Shown here: positions 8,043-16,470 of the stretch, piece by piece
Layout of the letters: every line of letters starts with the position of its first letter
Numbering within the stretch: the stretch's first letter is position 1
Source: an uncultured Bacteroidales bacterium
GTDB taxonomy: Bacteria; Bacteroidota; Bacteroidia; Bacteroidales; Muribaculaceae
Length of the DNA: 33,658 nt
Direction: 5' to 3'
NCBI GenBank assembly: GCA_947176235.1
Contig: CAMWPM010000025.1
Location: forward strand, 1-33,658
The notes under the pieces: model-generated
Database searches by the model: none
The model's input: only the letters and a program-made list of their open reading frames with translations
Told to the model about the DNA's origin: nothing
Made by a program: the position numbers and the translations under genes

Positions 8043-8549
8043 TTATTTGCGGTAGTCGGCGAGCATCGTCTGGAGGCGCTGGCGAGCGAAGAAGATGCGT
8101 GACTTTACGGTGCCGAGAGGGAGATCCATCTTTTCGGCGATCTCGTTGTACTTGTATCCCTGCACGTGCATAGTGAAGGGGATGCGGTAGTCGTCGGAGA
8201 AGGAGTCGATTGCTGCTGTGATTTCGTTAGCGGCAACGGAACCTTCGGGAGTTTCGAAACCTGACTCCTGGGGAAGATTGAGGTGGTATAGATCCTCGGT
8301 CTGGTCAATCACAGTAGCGGAACGAACGACCTTGCGGTAGTTGTTGATGAAGATGTTGCGCATGATAGTGAATACCCATCCCTTGAAATTTGTATTCTCG
8401 ACATACTTGTCTTCGTTGTCGAGAGCCTTGAGGGTAGTGTCCTGGAGGAGGTCGTATGCGTCGTCACGGTTTGAGGTGAGCATGTAAGCGAAGTTGAGGA
8501 GATTGCTCTGAAGAGCGAGGAGGCGATTTTCAAAATTTTTAGAACCCAT
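8043..8549 (-). CDS. ECF-type RNA polymerase sigma factor
   Basis: 168 residues with only the two sigma domains of the ECF group. Region 2 spans about residues 10-78 (YDLLQDTTLKALDNEDKY, FKGWVFTIMRNIFINNYRK, the core- and -10-binding part). Region 4 spans about residues 110-165 (PFTMHVQGYKYNEIAEKMDLPLGTVKSRIFFARQRLQ, a helix-turn-helix for the -35 element). No anti-sigma or FecR-type gene is adjacent, so control must be transcriptional, by a distant partner, or by another route. A normal housekeeping-type promoter precedes it. The 630-bp region upstream is rich in TGTAAC, one copy lying in the gene's own leader. The target regulon is unknown; the divergent TlpA-like gene is a candidate. Confidence 0.93.
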   Translation of the reverse strand: MGSKNFENRLLALQSNLLNFAYMLTSNRDDAYDLLQDTTLKALDNEDKYVENTNFKGWVFTIMRNIFINNYRKVVRSATVIDQTEDLYHLNLPQESGFETPEGSVAANEITAAIDSFSDDYRIPFTMHVQGYKYNEIAEKMDLPLGTVKSRIFFARQRLQTMLADYRK

Positions 8550-8591
8550 AATTGTAAGAATTAAATGTTAGAAGAAATAAGATTGAGAGTT

Positions 8592-8865
8592 GTTACATCT
8601 CGTTGACATTGCAAAGTTACGAAGAAAATTCATATTACAAAACATTTTCAGGAAAAATTTTCAAAAATATTACAAAAAAAATTCAGAAGAAATTTGAATA
8701 AAATATAAAGCATTAAAAACCAGCGACATGCGATGATTGTAACAATTGTAACGAAAAAGTTAAAGATTGTAAAGAGGAGAGATGTGACAAAAATATGTTG
8801 AAGTGATGTAACAACGCTGAGGGTGATTTTGTAAAGATTCAGATCAAAAATTGAGGGGATGTAAC
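8592..8865. promoter_or_regulatory. Cluster of TGTAAC motifs upstream of the ECF sigma gene
   Basis: TGTAAC occurs on the plus strand at 8738-8743, 8747-8752, 8807-8812 and 8860-8865, and on the minus strand at 8597-8592. TGTAAA variants lie at 8768 and 8830. Another exact copy sits at 9174-9179, just before the divergent gene. This is far more than chance for about 600 bp. It could be a sigma or repressor recognition element; that is inference. The 634-bp intergenic stretch (8550-9183) otherwise holds two promoters and AT-rich DNA without a credible ORF. Confidence 0.5.
8612..8640 (-). promoter_or_regulatory. Promoter of ECF sigma gene (minus)
   Basis: Minus strand: TTG (8640-8638), 18 bp spacer, TAACTTTG (8619-8612). 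The leader is about 55 nt and contains GATGTAACAAC. Confidence 0.7.
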
Positions 8866-9134
8866 AGGACTCGCGGATTTCATTGGTAAAACACGGGTGT
8901 CTTACCCCGTATAGAGTATCCGGATTATTGACTTGCGGGTGTATTGATTGTAATTAATTTTCCTTTACCATTATGAATTATATTATTAGATTAATTATAT
9001 TAATGTGTCAGAGAGTCAGAAATACCCAATAAAGACAACAGGTGAATTGTGACACGAGCAAGGATTTGATAATAAAAAACAAGGGTGAATAAAAGATTCT
9101 TATTGAATAAGACTGATAATTAGAAGAAAATAGC

Positions 9135-9142
9135 TAAATTTG
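9135..9142 (+). promoter_or_regulatory. Putative -7 box of the 370-residue TlpA-like gene
   Basis: TAAATTTG fits TAnnTTTG, about 40 bp before the ATG at 9184. No TTG at the normal -33 distance, so the gene may rely on an activator or another sigma factor. Confidence 0.5.
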
Positions 9143-9183
9143 CAGGAAATCATGTATCACTATAAAACAATATTGTAACACAA

Positions 9184-10296
9184 ATGAAACTATCATCACT
9201 GAGCGCACTGGTAATGTGCTGTGCAATGATCGCCTCCTGCACGGATGGCAAAAAACAAGGAGAGATGAGCGAAGGCATCGCCGATCCGATGGACTATACA
9301 CTCACTGTAACCAACATCGATGCCGGCGACAGCACATTGGCATATCTCTATGATTACGATGCGCTGGCAGGAACGCGTAATCTTGCACCTGAAGCTCTTA
9401 TTGACAGTGCTTACGTCGTGGATTCTGTGGCAAAATTCAACGTAAACGGATCGACAGCGCCGGTTGTTCTTTTCTCTGTTGCGAATAATGGACGTCGTTG
9501 CCTGGTGTTCCCGGAAGCTGGTGAGAACAGCTACGATTTTGATTCAAGTACCGGCTCAGGCACACTTGCCAAGAAATTTTCAGCAATGCGTGACAGTGTT
9601 AATGCCGTTGCTTTGGCAGCCGAAGGGAATATCCCCAATCCCGGCACGCCTGAATATGAGACCTATGTGGACTCACTGATGGCACTTCTCAACAAGATCA
9701 AAACTGATGTGATGTATGAGAATCTGGACAACGGTCTGGGCTACTACATGGTTGTCTCGATGGTTTCAGACATGAAGTCGGAGGATCTTGACTCTGTCGT
9801 GGCTAAGGCTCCCCGTCTTGCCAACGGTAAGCAGGTACAGAATGCACTCGAGGGCTTCAAGAAGCTGGCTGCCACTTCAGCCGGCTGCAAGTACACTGAC
9901 TTTACGATTGACAATGATTCGGTGAAAGTGTCGCTCAGCGAATATGTGAAACCGGGTCAGTACACCCTCGTGGACTTCTGGGCAAGCTGGTGCGGTCCCT
10001 GCAAGCGTGCGATAGCTTCGCTCAAGCAGAACTATGAGGAGCTAAGCAATAAGGGTCTGAACGTTGTAGGTGTGGCTGTATGGGAAGATGCAGAAGCTAC
10101 CCGTGCGTGGCTTGCAGACAATCCTCTGCCCTGGCCTATCATCCTTGACGCACAGACAGTCCCCACAGATCTGTATGCCATCAAGGGAATTCCGACTATG
10201 CTGCTCATAGGTCCCGACGGAACTATCCTCTGCCGCAGCTACAGTGACGAAGAAGTGCTGGAAGCTTTTGAAAAGGCAATCAGCGAGAACAAATAA
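9184..10296 (+). CDS. TlpA-like thioredoxin-fold lipoprotein (paralogue)
   Basis: 370 residues; lipoprotein signal with lipobox ending MIASC (Cys19). A beta-rich N-terminal region (about 35-120) resembles the DUF4369 part of the gene at 6659-7690. A helical linker (about 120-225) follows, then a thioredoxin domain with FWASWC-GPCKR (C270, C273) and a canonical GIPT cis-Pro loop. GVAVWEDAEATRAWL and PWPIILDAQTVPTDLYAI align closely with GVAVWDEPENTLQAI and PWQQIINAQYIPTDIYGI in the paralogue, so the two probably arose by duplication. Expected place: periplasmic face of a membrane, as a thiol-disulfide reductase. It is divergent from the ECF sigma gene and ends at a strong hairpin terminator. 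Confidence 0.88.
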   Translation: MKLSSLSALVMCCAMIASCTDGKKQGEMSEGIADPMDYTLTVTNIDAGDSTLAYLYDYDALAGTRNLAPEALIDSAYVVDSVAKFNVNGSTAPVVLFSVANNGRRCLVFPEAGENSYDFDSSTGSGTLAKKFSAMRDSVNAVALAAEGNIPNPGTPEYETYVDSLMALLNKIKTDVMYENLDNGLGYYMVVSMVSDMKSEDLDSVVAKAPRLANGKQVQNALEGFKKLAATSAGCKYTDFTIDNDSVKVSLSEYVKPGQYTLVDFWASWCGPCKRAIASLKQNYEELSNKGLNVVGVAVWEDAEATRAWLADNPLPWPIILDAQTVPTDLYAIKGIPTMLLIGPDGTILCRSYSDEEVLEAFEKAISENK

Positions 10297-10311
10297 GCAG
10301 CAATAAAACTA

Positions 10312-10352
10312 CAGAAAAGGGAGCCAGGTAAAATGTCCGGCTCCCTTTTCTG
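10312..10352. terminator. Hairpin terminator after TlpA-like gene
   Basis: Perfect 14-bp stem CAGAAAAGGGAGCC (10312-10325) / GGCTCCCTTTTCTG (10339-10352) with 13-nt loop. The T-run lies in the 3' arm. It separates the lipoprotein gene from the dCMP deaminase operon. Confidence 0.75.
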
Positions 10353-10427
10353 TCTCTAATATTGAAATGTGATAGACAAAAAACGCAGTAAATGTGCTCT
10401 TGTCGCGTCGGAAAGTGGGGGAATCGG

Positions 10428-10458
10428 TTGATTATATTAGAAATATGTCGTAAATTTG
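10428..10458 (+). promoter_or_regulatory. Promoter of dCMP deaminase operon
   Basis: TTG at 10428-10430, 20 bp spacer, TAAATTTG at 10451-10458. The box ends only 9 bp before the ATG at 10468, so the mRNA would be leaderless or nearly so. It also excludes the TTG at 10456 as a start codon. Confidence 0.7.
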
Positions 10459-10467
10459 CCAAAAAAT

Positions 10468-10986
10468 ATGGCCATTTTTCACAATACCTCAGAAATTCAG
10501 ACTCCGACAGTGCAAATTGTCGAAATATCCGGTACAACAGAAGCTACCGTCACTACGGAAAACGAAGGGAAACAGCATGCCCTTGACTGCCGATACCTGC
10601 GGATGGCGCGGATATGGGCTGAAAACTCTTATTGCCGACGCAGACAGGTGGGCGCTATCATAGTGAAAGGTGACATGATAATATCCGATGGTTTCAACGG
10701 GACTCCCTCGGGCTTCGAAAATGTCTGCGAGGATGAATACGGTGTGACACGCCCCTACGTGCTACATGCAGAAGCCAATGCCATCACCAAAGTAGCCCGC
10801 AGCAATAACTCGAGCGACGGAGCGACCCTGTACGTGACAGCCTCGCCATGTGTGGAGTGTGCGAAGCTGATAATTCAGTCGGGAATAAGACGAGTAGTGT
10901 TCAATGAATTATACAGAATAACGGACGGAGTGGATCTATTGACACGTGCCGGTGTGAAAGTGGATCATATTGAAAATCTCAGTTGA
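10468..10986 (+). CDS. dCMP deaminase (deoxycytidylate deaminase family)
   Basis: 172 residues from the ATG at 10468; the frame is open to a TTG at 10456, but that codon is inside the promoter box. The deaminase fold is plain: RYLRMARIWAENSYCRRRQVGAIIV, then the zinc site HAEANAI (His ligand plus catalytic Glu) and SPCVECAKL (two Cys ligands). It converts dCMP to dUMP for thymidylate synthesis. The first roughly 35 residues (MAIFHNTSEIQTPTV and on) do not belong to the usual family core. Operon with an S41 peptidase and 5-formyl-THF cyclo-ligase; the folate link with thymidylate synthesis is suggestive. ComE-type competence protein is the main alternative name for the same fold. Confidence 0.9.
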   Translation: MAIFHNTSEIQTPTVQIVEISGTTEATVTTENEGKQHALDCRYLRMARIWAENSYCRRRQVGAIIVKGDMIISDGFNGTPSGFENVCEDEYGVTRPYVLHAEANAITKVARSNNSSDGATLYVTASPCVECAKLIIQSGIRRVVFNELYRITDGVDLLTRAGVKVDHIENLS

Positions 10987-11034
10987 ACGAAAAAAGGTAC
11001 ATTAAGAGAAATTTCATACAAGGGTAAGGAATAG

Positions 11035-12738
11035 ATGAAAAAACTTACAGAAACAAGAGTATGGGTCCCCCTGCTCATAGCTGTGGCTGTGGCATGCGGC
11101 TTCGGATTGGGAAATCTGCTTAACCGCTCGACAGGTCAGACAGCCTCCGAAAAGAAATTAGGAACGATTCTCAACCTGATACGTAACGACTATGTGGATG
11201 CGGTGGATATCGACAGCCTCATGGAGGCTACCATGCCCGCTCTGCTACAGGGACTTGACCCCCATTCGCAATATATTCCCGCACGCGATCTCCAGGGCGT
11301 TGACGAGGAGCTGGACGGTGCGTTCAGCGGTGTGGGAATATCGTTCATGATGAATAATGACACAATCATGGTGGTAGAAACCATCGCCGGAGGTCCTTCG
11401 GAGAAAGTGGGAATCCAGGCCGGTGACCGCATCGTGACAATTGACGGAGAGGACGTGACCAATCTGGGACTTACGGCAGAGAAGGTGCGCTCGATGCTCA
11501 AGGGAGTGCATGGCACGAGAGTAAAGCTCGGAATCAAACGCTCCAACTCAAAAAAGATACTGGAATTTGATGTTACGAGAGACGAGGTGCCGGTATCGTC
11601 GATTGATGCGGCTTACATGGTGACTGACTCAATCGGCTACGTCAAGGTGAACAAATTCGTGAGATCGACCTACGATGAATTTTTCTCAGCGCTTGCGGAT
11701 CTTCAGCAGTTTGGAGCCACGGGCTACATAATCGATTTGCGCGGCAACACAGGCGGCTGGATGGAGATGGCAATTCTGATGGCAAACGAATTTCTGGAGC
11801 CGGGACTTCCGATAGTAGGTACGCGTTACCGCAATTCGAGAGAGGATCGCTACGTGCTGAGCGACCGCACAGGTAGCTTCCACGATGCCGGACTTGTGGT
11901 GCTTCTCGATGAGTATTCGGCAAGTTCGAGCGAGATATTCGCGGGTGCGATTCAGGATAATGACCGTGGACTCGTGATAGGTCGCCGCTCGTTTGGCAAG
12001 GGATTGATTCAGCGAAGATCCGTGCTTCCCGACAGCAGCGCAATGCTCCTGACCATAGGCAGATACTATACGCCGTCGGGGCGTTGCATCCAGAAGGATT
12101 ACAGCAACCAGACGCAATACCGCAATGACCTGCTCGACAGATTCAATCACGGAGAGGCTTTCAGCGCCGACTCCATCAAACTGAATACTGATCAGGAATA
12201 CAGCACGGTGCATGGCAGGACGGTGTACGGCGGGGGCGGAATCATGCCCGATATCTTCGTGCCGAGCGATACGGCAGGTGTCACCGGTTATTATATTAAT
12301 GTGGTCAACGCGGGAATGCTCCAGAAATTTGCGATAGACTTCGCTGACAGCAACAGAGAAAAACTCGGGGAAGCAAACGACGTGGATCAACTGCTGGCAC
12401 TTCTGCCAAGTGACAGCGATTTGCTGAGCCGCTTCGTGAACTATTGCACGCGTAACGGAATACCGGCACGCTGGTACTACATCAACATTTCGCGCAACTT
12501 GATTGTTAATCAACTAAAAGCTCTCATTGCCCGAGATATATTGGGTTACGGAGCCCTCCATCAGATTCTTAATCAATCGGATATTACAGTGCTAAGAGCC
12601 GTGAAAGAACTTGAGGAGGGAAATGCCGCCTATCCGATATTACCGCGGGAGGAAAAATCGAAGCCGAAACCTGAAGCTCCTTCGAGTCAGGACAACAGCC
12701 TTAACGAAGGAGGACAATACTCTGACACTAAGGACTGA
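11035..12738 (+). CDS. S41 family C-terminal processing peptidase
   Basis: 567 residues. An N-terminal hydrophobic segment (about 10-27) anchors or exports it. The order that follows is an S41 N-terminal helical part (LQGLDPHSQYIPARDL near 71-86), a PDZ domain (about 92-175; VETIAGGPSEKVGIQAGDRIVTIDGE), and the protease core with IDLRGNTGGW at 233-242. The catalytic pair by alignment with Prc/CtpA is Ser297 in EYSASSSEIFAGA and Lys322 in SFGKGLIQ. A C-terminal extension of about 150 residues ends in a Lys/Pro/Glu-rich tail. It cleaves periplasmic proteins from their C-terminus and takes part in envelope quality control. AAGGGTAAGGA before the ATG may serve as the ribosome site. It starts 48 bp after dCMP deaminase. 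Confidence 0.93.
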   Translation: MKKLTETRVWVPLLIAVAVACGFGLGNLLNRSTGQTASEKKLGTILNLIRNDYVDAVDIDSLMEATMPALLQGLDPHSQYIPARDLQGVDEELDGAFSGVGISFMMNNDTIMVVETIAGGPSEKVGIQAGDRIVTIDGEDVTNLGLTAEKVRSMLKGVHGTRVKLGIKRSNSKKILEFDVTRDEVPVSSIDAAYMVTDSIGYVKVNKFVRSTYDEFFSALADLQQFGATGYIIDLRGNTGGWMEMAILMANEFLEPGLPIVGTRYRNSREDRYVLSDRTGSFHDAGLVVLLDEYSASSSEIFAGAIQDNDRGLVIGRRSFGKGLIQRRSVLPDSSAMLLTIGRYYTPSGRCIQKDYSNQTQYRNDLLDRFNHGEAFSADSIKLNTDQEYSTVHGRTVYGGGGIMPDIFVPSDTAGVTGYYINVVNAGMLQKFAIDFADSNREKLGEANDVDQLLALLPSDSDLLSRFVNYCTRNGIPARWYYINISRNLIVNQLKALIARDILGYGALHQILNQSDITVLRAVKELEEGNAAYPILPREEKSKPKPEAPSSQDNSLNEGGQYSDTKD

Positions 12739-12775
12739 GAGCACAGAATGAAAAACACAATAATTAGTTGAAGAA

Positions 12776-13333
12776 ATGAAAAAGAATGATGTAAGAGCAA
12801 AAATGAAGGCTCACAAGGCGCTGCTTTCAGCAGTCGAGAAACTTGAAGCTGCCTCAAACGTGTTCGCGCGTCTGGAATCAAGCGCGGCATTTGCTCTCGC
12901 TGACAAGGTGTTGATGTATCACTCGCTGTCAGATGAATTGTCGACGCGAGAGTTTATTGACAGATGGCATGACCGCAAGCACTTCTTCCTTCCGAGGGTA
13001 AACGGCGTGAATCTTGACATACTTCCCTACGACCGCACCCGTCTTGCACTCGGAGCTTTCCAGATAGAGGAACCTCAGGGTAACGAGACTACTGCTATAG
13101 ACGAAATAGATCTGATAGTAGTGCCCGGCGTGGCATACGACCGCGAGGGGAACCGTGTGGGGAGAGGAAGGGGATACTATGATCGTCTGCTCGCTTCATC
13201 ACGAGCCACAAAGGTGGGGGTGGGCTACGATTTCCAGCTTATAGAGGAAGGAATCGACGCCGAACCGCACGACGTCAGGGTAGACGTGGTGATGACGCCC
13301 TCGCACACTATCGTGGTGAGACGCCACCGTTAA
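12776..13333 (+). CDS. 5-formyltetrahydrofolate cyclo-ligase
   Basis: 185 residues, normal for the family. It converts 5-formyl-THF plus ATP to 5,10-methenyl-THF, returning a storage folate to the active pool in the cytoplasm. Typical blocks are KKNDVRAKMKAHKALL at the N-terminus, ADKVLMYHSLSDELSTREFI, DLIVVPGVAYDREGNRVGRGRGYYDRLL (folate/ATP-site signature near 122-149), VGVGYDFQL, and EPHDVRVDVVMTP at the C-terminus. It follows the S41 peptidase by 37 bp and is probably the last gene of that operon. Confidence 0.93.
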   Translation: MKKNDVRAKMKAHKALLSAVEKLEAASNVFARLESSAAFALADKVLMYHSLSDELSTREFIDRWHDRKHFFLPRVNGVNLDILPYDRTRLALGAFQIEEPQGNETTAIDEIDLIVVPGVAYDREGNRVGRGRGYYDRLLASSRATKVGVGYDFQLIEEGIDAEPHDVRVDVVMTPSHTIVVRRHR

Positions 13334-13409
13334 CAATTGCGATATAAAGACTTTGTGAGTCTGCGTCATAATTGCCAAATTTTAGAGATTCGATCAGCAT
13401 GTGGGCAGC

Positions 13410-13434
13410 GGGCGCGATATTTCGCGCCCCTACT
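13410..13434. repeat. Dispersed GGGCGC palindrome, copy 1
   Basis: GGGCGCGA (13410-13417), loop TATT, TCGCGCCC (13422-13429), then CTAC. The same form occurs at 28665-28688. In this 264-bp gap (13334-13597) it lies between the cyclo-ligase gene and the terminator of the MBOAT operon. Confidence 0.65.
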
Positions 13435-13480
13435 ATCATAATACTGTCATAGTCCTGCTGATAATATCTAAACGTAATAA

Positions 13481-13510
13481 AAAGAGGCAGTGAGTCGAAT
13501 TTCGACTCAC
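13481..13510 (-). terminator. Terminator of ftsY-MBOAT operon (minus)
   Basis: Stem GTGAGTCGAA (13490-13499) with TTCGACTCAC (13501-13510); on the minus strand TGCCTCTTTTTATTACG follows. It lies 88 bp beyond the MBOAT stop. Confidence 0.7.
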
Positions 13511-13597
13511 CGACGTTGTCATGGGGGAATTATGTTGAATGCTATGTCAGTGCATACGCCTGCCGCGATGAATCTATCCATGCCGGAGAATATCCGG

Positions 13598-15085
13598 TTA
13601 ATACTTCAGGTAGATGAACGGCACAAGATCGGAAGAACGAGACTGAATGATGATGAAGAGTACGACGGCAACGATAATTGCCTGAATCCACATGGGCATG
13701 CTCCCGAAATTGTCCTGCGCGGCAGTGGTCCATGACTTGGGCATGAAGTGGAAGAGAAATCCTGCGGCGATGGCAACGACGATCATGGCATATCCGGCTA
13801 CCCACTGGCGCGCGATGGAGGGGTGGAAATTGTAGATGATGGCGTGGGTCATCTCACCTACTTTCTCCATTGATTCCGAACGGAAGAACATGAAGCCGAG
13901 AGCCATAAGGTTGAACGTGATAAATACGTTGAAAGCGACTCGCCACCAGGGGGTCTTTTTCTTTTCAGCCTCAGATTTCTTTTTGCCACCGGTGATAACC
14001 TTGTGACCGACGAGAAGGAGACCGTTCCAGCCGCCCCATATCAGATACATCCATGATGCACCGTGCCATAGTCCGCCGAGAAGCATTGTGTTGAAAAGGT
14101 TGAGGTGAGCGCGTGAGCGCGTGCGGGTGCGGCTGCCTCCCATCGGGATGTAGAGATAGTCGCGGAGCCAGGTGGAGAGTGAAATGTGCCAGCGGTGCCA
14201 GAATTCCTGAGGGCTCTGTGACTTGAATGGCGCGTTGAAGTTGTCCTTAAACGAGAATCCGAGCAGAAGCGCAATTCCGATAGCCATGTCGGAATATCCG
14301 GAGAAGTCGCAGTAGAGCTGGAGGGTGAATCCGTAGACTCCCATAAGATTCTCGAAACCGGTGTAGAGGGAAGGATTATCGAAAATTCGGTCGACGAAAT
14401 TGCCGCTGATATAGTCGGCAACAACCACTTTCTTGACCAGACCACAGATGATGAGGAAGAATCCGGCGCTAACCATGGTGGGGGAGGGATGGGGGCGTTC
14501 GGCAATCTGGGGGAGCATGTCCTTGGCACGGACCACAGGACCGGCGAGGAGAGGGGGGAAGAACGTGAGGAAGAAAGTGTAGTCAAGGAAATTGCGGCAA
14601 GGCTCGATCTGTCGGCGGTAGATGTCGACGATGTAGCTTATCGAACGGAACGTGAAGAATGAGATGCCGGCCGGGAGAATTATGTCGAGAGCGTCGAATT
14701 GTCGGGTTGAAAAATTGTTGAAAGTGTCGATAATGAGGTTGAAGTACTTAAAATAGACGAGCATCCCGACGTTCATTATGACATTAAGGGCGACAATGGC
14801 GCGACGCAGCCAGTCGGGGCGAGCCTTCCCAAGCAACAGACCGAGGATATAGTCGGACACGCAGACACCGAGAAGGATGAAGCAACATTCGGCACTCGAC
14901 TTATAGTAGAAGTAGAGGGAGAAGAGGATCACTGCAATCATCTTGACGCGGGGGAATCCTCTCAGAAGCTGATAGACGGCAAGGAAAGCCGTGAACAGGA
15001 GGAGGAATAGCCCGGTGTTGAAGAGCAAGGGGGATGCGGGGTCGTAGAGCAGCTGTGACTGGAGATTTTGGAGAATCTGTTGCAT
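13598..15085 (-). CDS. MBOAT family membrane-bound O-acyltransferase (AlgI/DltB-like)
   Basis: 495 residues with about ten membrane segments. Family marks: LPAGISFFTFRSISYIVDIYR (128-147), FFPPLLAGPVVRAKDMLPQ (165-183), LYCDFSGYSDMAIGIALLLGF (248-267), the WHRWHISLSTWLRDYLYIPMGG block with His297 and His300, and the invariant-type His341 in GGLWHGASW. Such proteins move an acyl group, usually acetyl, across the inner membrane for transfer to a glycan (alginate, peptidoglycan, teichoic acid or capsule). Two SGNH-hydrolase-like genes lie directly upstream (20 bp and 9 bp gaps) and are the probable periplasmic transfer partners. The polymer modified is not evident; no glycan synthesis genes are adjacent. 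Confidence 0.93.
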   Translation of the reverse strand: MQQILQNLQSQLLYDPASPLLFNTGLFLLLFTAFLAVYQLLRGFPRVKMIAVILFSLYFYYKSSAECCFILLGVCVSDYILGLLLGKARPDWLRRAIVALNVIMNVGMLVYFKYFNLIIDTFNNFSTRQFDALDIILPAGISFFTFRSISYIVDIYRRQIEPCRNFLDYTFFLTFFPPLLAGPVVRAKDMLPQIAERPHPSPTMVSAGFFLIICGLVKKVVVADYISGNFVDRIFDNPSLYTGFENLMGVYGFTLQLYCDFSGYSDMAIGIALLLGFSFKDNFNAPFKSQSPQEFWHRWHISLSTWLRDYLYIPMGGSRTRTRSRAHLNLFNTMLLGGLWHGASWMYLIWGGWNGLLLVGHKVITGGKKKSEAEKKKTPWWRVAFNVFITFNLMALGFMFFRSESMEKVGEMTHAIIYNFHPSIARQWVAGYAMIVVAIAAGFLFHFMPKSWTTAAQDNFGSMPMWIQAIIVAVVLFIIIQSRSSDLVPFIYLKY

Positions 15086-15105
15086 TGTGGCGTCGTAGTG
15101 GGGGA

Positions 15106-16461
15106 TTAGCGGGAGAGGGATGAGGTGAGAGATTCGGCAAGCATGTTGCCCATAACAAGATAGCCGGTGCGGGTGAGATGGATGCGGTCGGTGGACATTA
15201 GCTGGTGTTCGATCCAGCTTGATGATGCACCGTCGCCTCCGGCAGCAGCATACCAGTCAAATGTGGGAATGGACTTGTCGCGTCCATAGCGAAGAATGAC
15301 CTGCCGCAGCCGGCAGCAATTAGAGTTGACGGAATACGTCACGGCAGTGCGCCTTCCTCGTCTGCCTTTGCGGCGTGTACGGGTGGAGTGCTGGCACTCC
15401 ATGGGGGTGGTGAGGAGGATTTCCGCGTCGGGATTGGCTGCGTGAATGTCGGACACGAGTTCGTCAATCTGTGCATAGAAAGCATCATCGGACAGCTTGC
15501 CAAAAGCTTCGTTGGTGCCGAGGGACAGGATGACCAGATCCGGCTCAAGAATAGCAAGGTCGGCGGCAAAGTGGGGGATGGCGCTATAAGAACAGTAGCA
15601 AGCTCCATTATTGCCGATTGTGTGGAAGTAAAGTCCGGGACAGTCGTTGGAGAGTACTATGCCGAAGAAACATGCGGAGCCTTTGACATGGATGTTGAGG
15701 GTGAGGGAGGGGAGGGGGCGGGGGAGAAAAATATCGGTGCAGTCATCCTGATAATCGGCGTCAAAGTCCTGTTTACGGCCTTCCCATTCGATGCTCTTGA
15801 CTGTTATCTGACCAGAATGGAGGAGCCGAAGCGAGCGAAATCCTTCTTCATCCTTTGTGTCGACGTAGATGGAGAAGTCGGGACGGGAGGGGGAGAATGC
15901 CACTCCGGTCAGTCCCATGTCGGTCTGCCACGGGGATCGGAGGAGGCGGGAGGTGGTGACACGCCCGTCGACGGTAAAATGATAGTCGTGGGCTTCATTG
16001 GTTCCGGCAATGCGGTGGGGGGAAATCAAACCACGTCCGGCGTTACCTCTCTGACTCTGAAGGATTGACCGCATGTGACCGGTGGCAATATCTGCCTGCA
16101 GATGGGAGTCGCCGATGTTGACGATAGAGAAGAGATCGGAGTCAGTGGCGAGGAATCGGCGGGAGAGGTCGGTCCAGTCGGCACCGTTCAGTTCAATGGG
16201 AATACGGTGAAGGAAGGGAAGCCCCGCAGGAATGTGAATGTCTGAGCCGTCCTCAAGCGTGACAGTGCTACTGCGAAGGTCGGACTGGGCGTCATCATCA
16301 TCGTCGTCGGACCTGTCGTCATCGTCGTAGTCGTCGGGGATGGAGTCGGGAGGACACAATGATGACGCTGACACCACCGAAACAGGATAGAAACCAAGGA
16401 GGGCAGGTAGCGCGAGGAGGATGGCGCAGAAGAGGAATATGTGACGCAGGCGGGCAATCAT
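15106..16461 (-). CDS. SGNH-hydrolase-like secreted protein with Asp-rich tract
   Basis: 451 residues. A signal peptide or anchor occupies about 7-33. An Asp tract (residues 43-57, DDYDDDDRSDDDDDD) follows. The SGNH fold starts with FSIVNIGDSHLQAD (block I, Ser119), has ILSLGTNEAF (Asn317) and ends with DRIHLTRTGY (Asp425, His428). A basic loop, RTRRKGRRGRR, lies near 351-361. In AlgX-, AlgJ- and PatB-type proteins this fold acts as periplasmic O-acetyltransferase or acetylesterase alongside an MBOAT protein, and the MBOAT gene follows by 20 bp. Ser-Asp-His are all present, so it is likely active. The acid tract is encoded by GAC/GAT repeats that could change length by slippage without frameshift. 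Confidence 0.85.
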   Translation of the reverse strand: MIARLRHIFLFCAILLALPALLGFYPVSVVSASSLCPPDSIPDDYDDDDRSDDDDDDAQSDLRSSTVTLEDGSDIHIPAGLPFLHRIPIELNGADWTDLSRRFLATDSDLFSIVNIGDSHLQADIATGHMRSILQSQRGNAGRGLISPHRIAGTNEAHDYHFTVDGRVTTSRLLRSPWQTDMGLTGVAFSPSRPDFSIYVDTKDEEGFRSLRLLHSGQITVKSIEWEGRKQDFDADYQDDCTDIFLPRPLPSLTLNIHVKGSACFFGIVLSNDCPGLYFHTIGNNGACYCSYSAIPHFAADLAILEPDLVILSLGTNEAFGKLSDDAFYAQIDELVSDIHAANPDAEILLTTPMECQHSTRTRRKGRRGRRTAVTYSVNSNCCRLRQVILRYGRDKSIPTFDWYAAAGGDGASSSWIEHQLMSTDRIHLTRTGYLVMGNMLAESLTSSLSR

Positions 16462-16470
16462 CGTGAGAAT

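Noticed and set aside
8973-9032. Short hydrophobic 19-residue ORF in the sigma/TlpA gap
   Set aside because: AT-rich DNA yields such frames by chance; no ribosome site or promoter seen.
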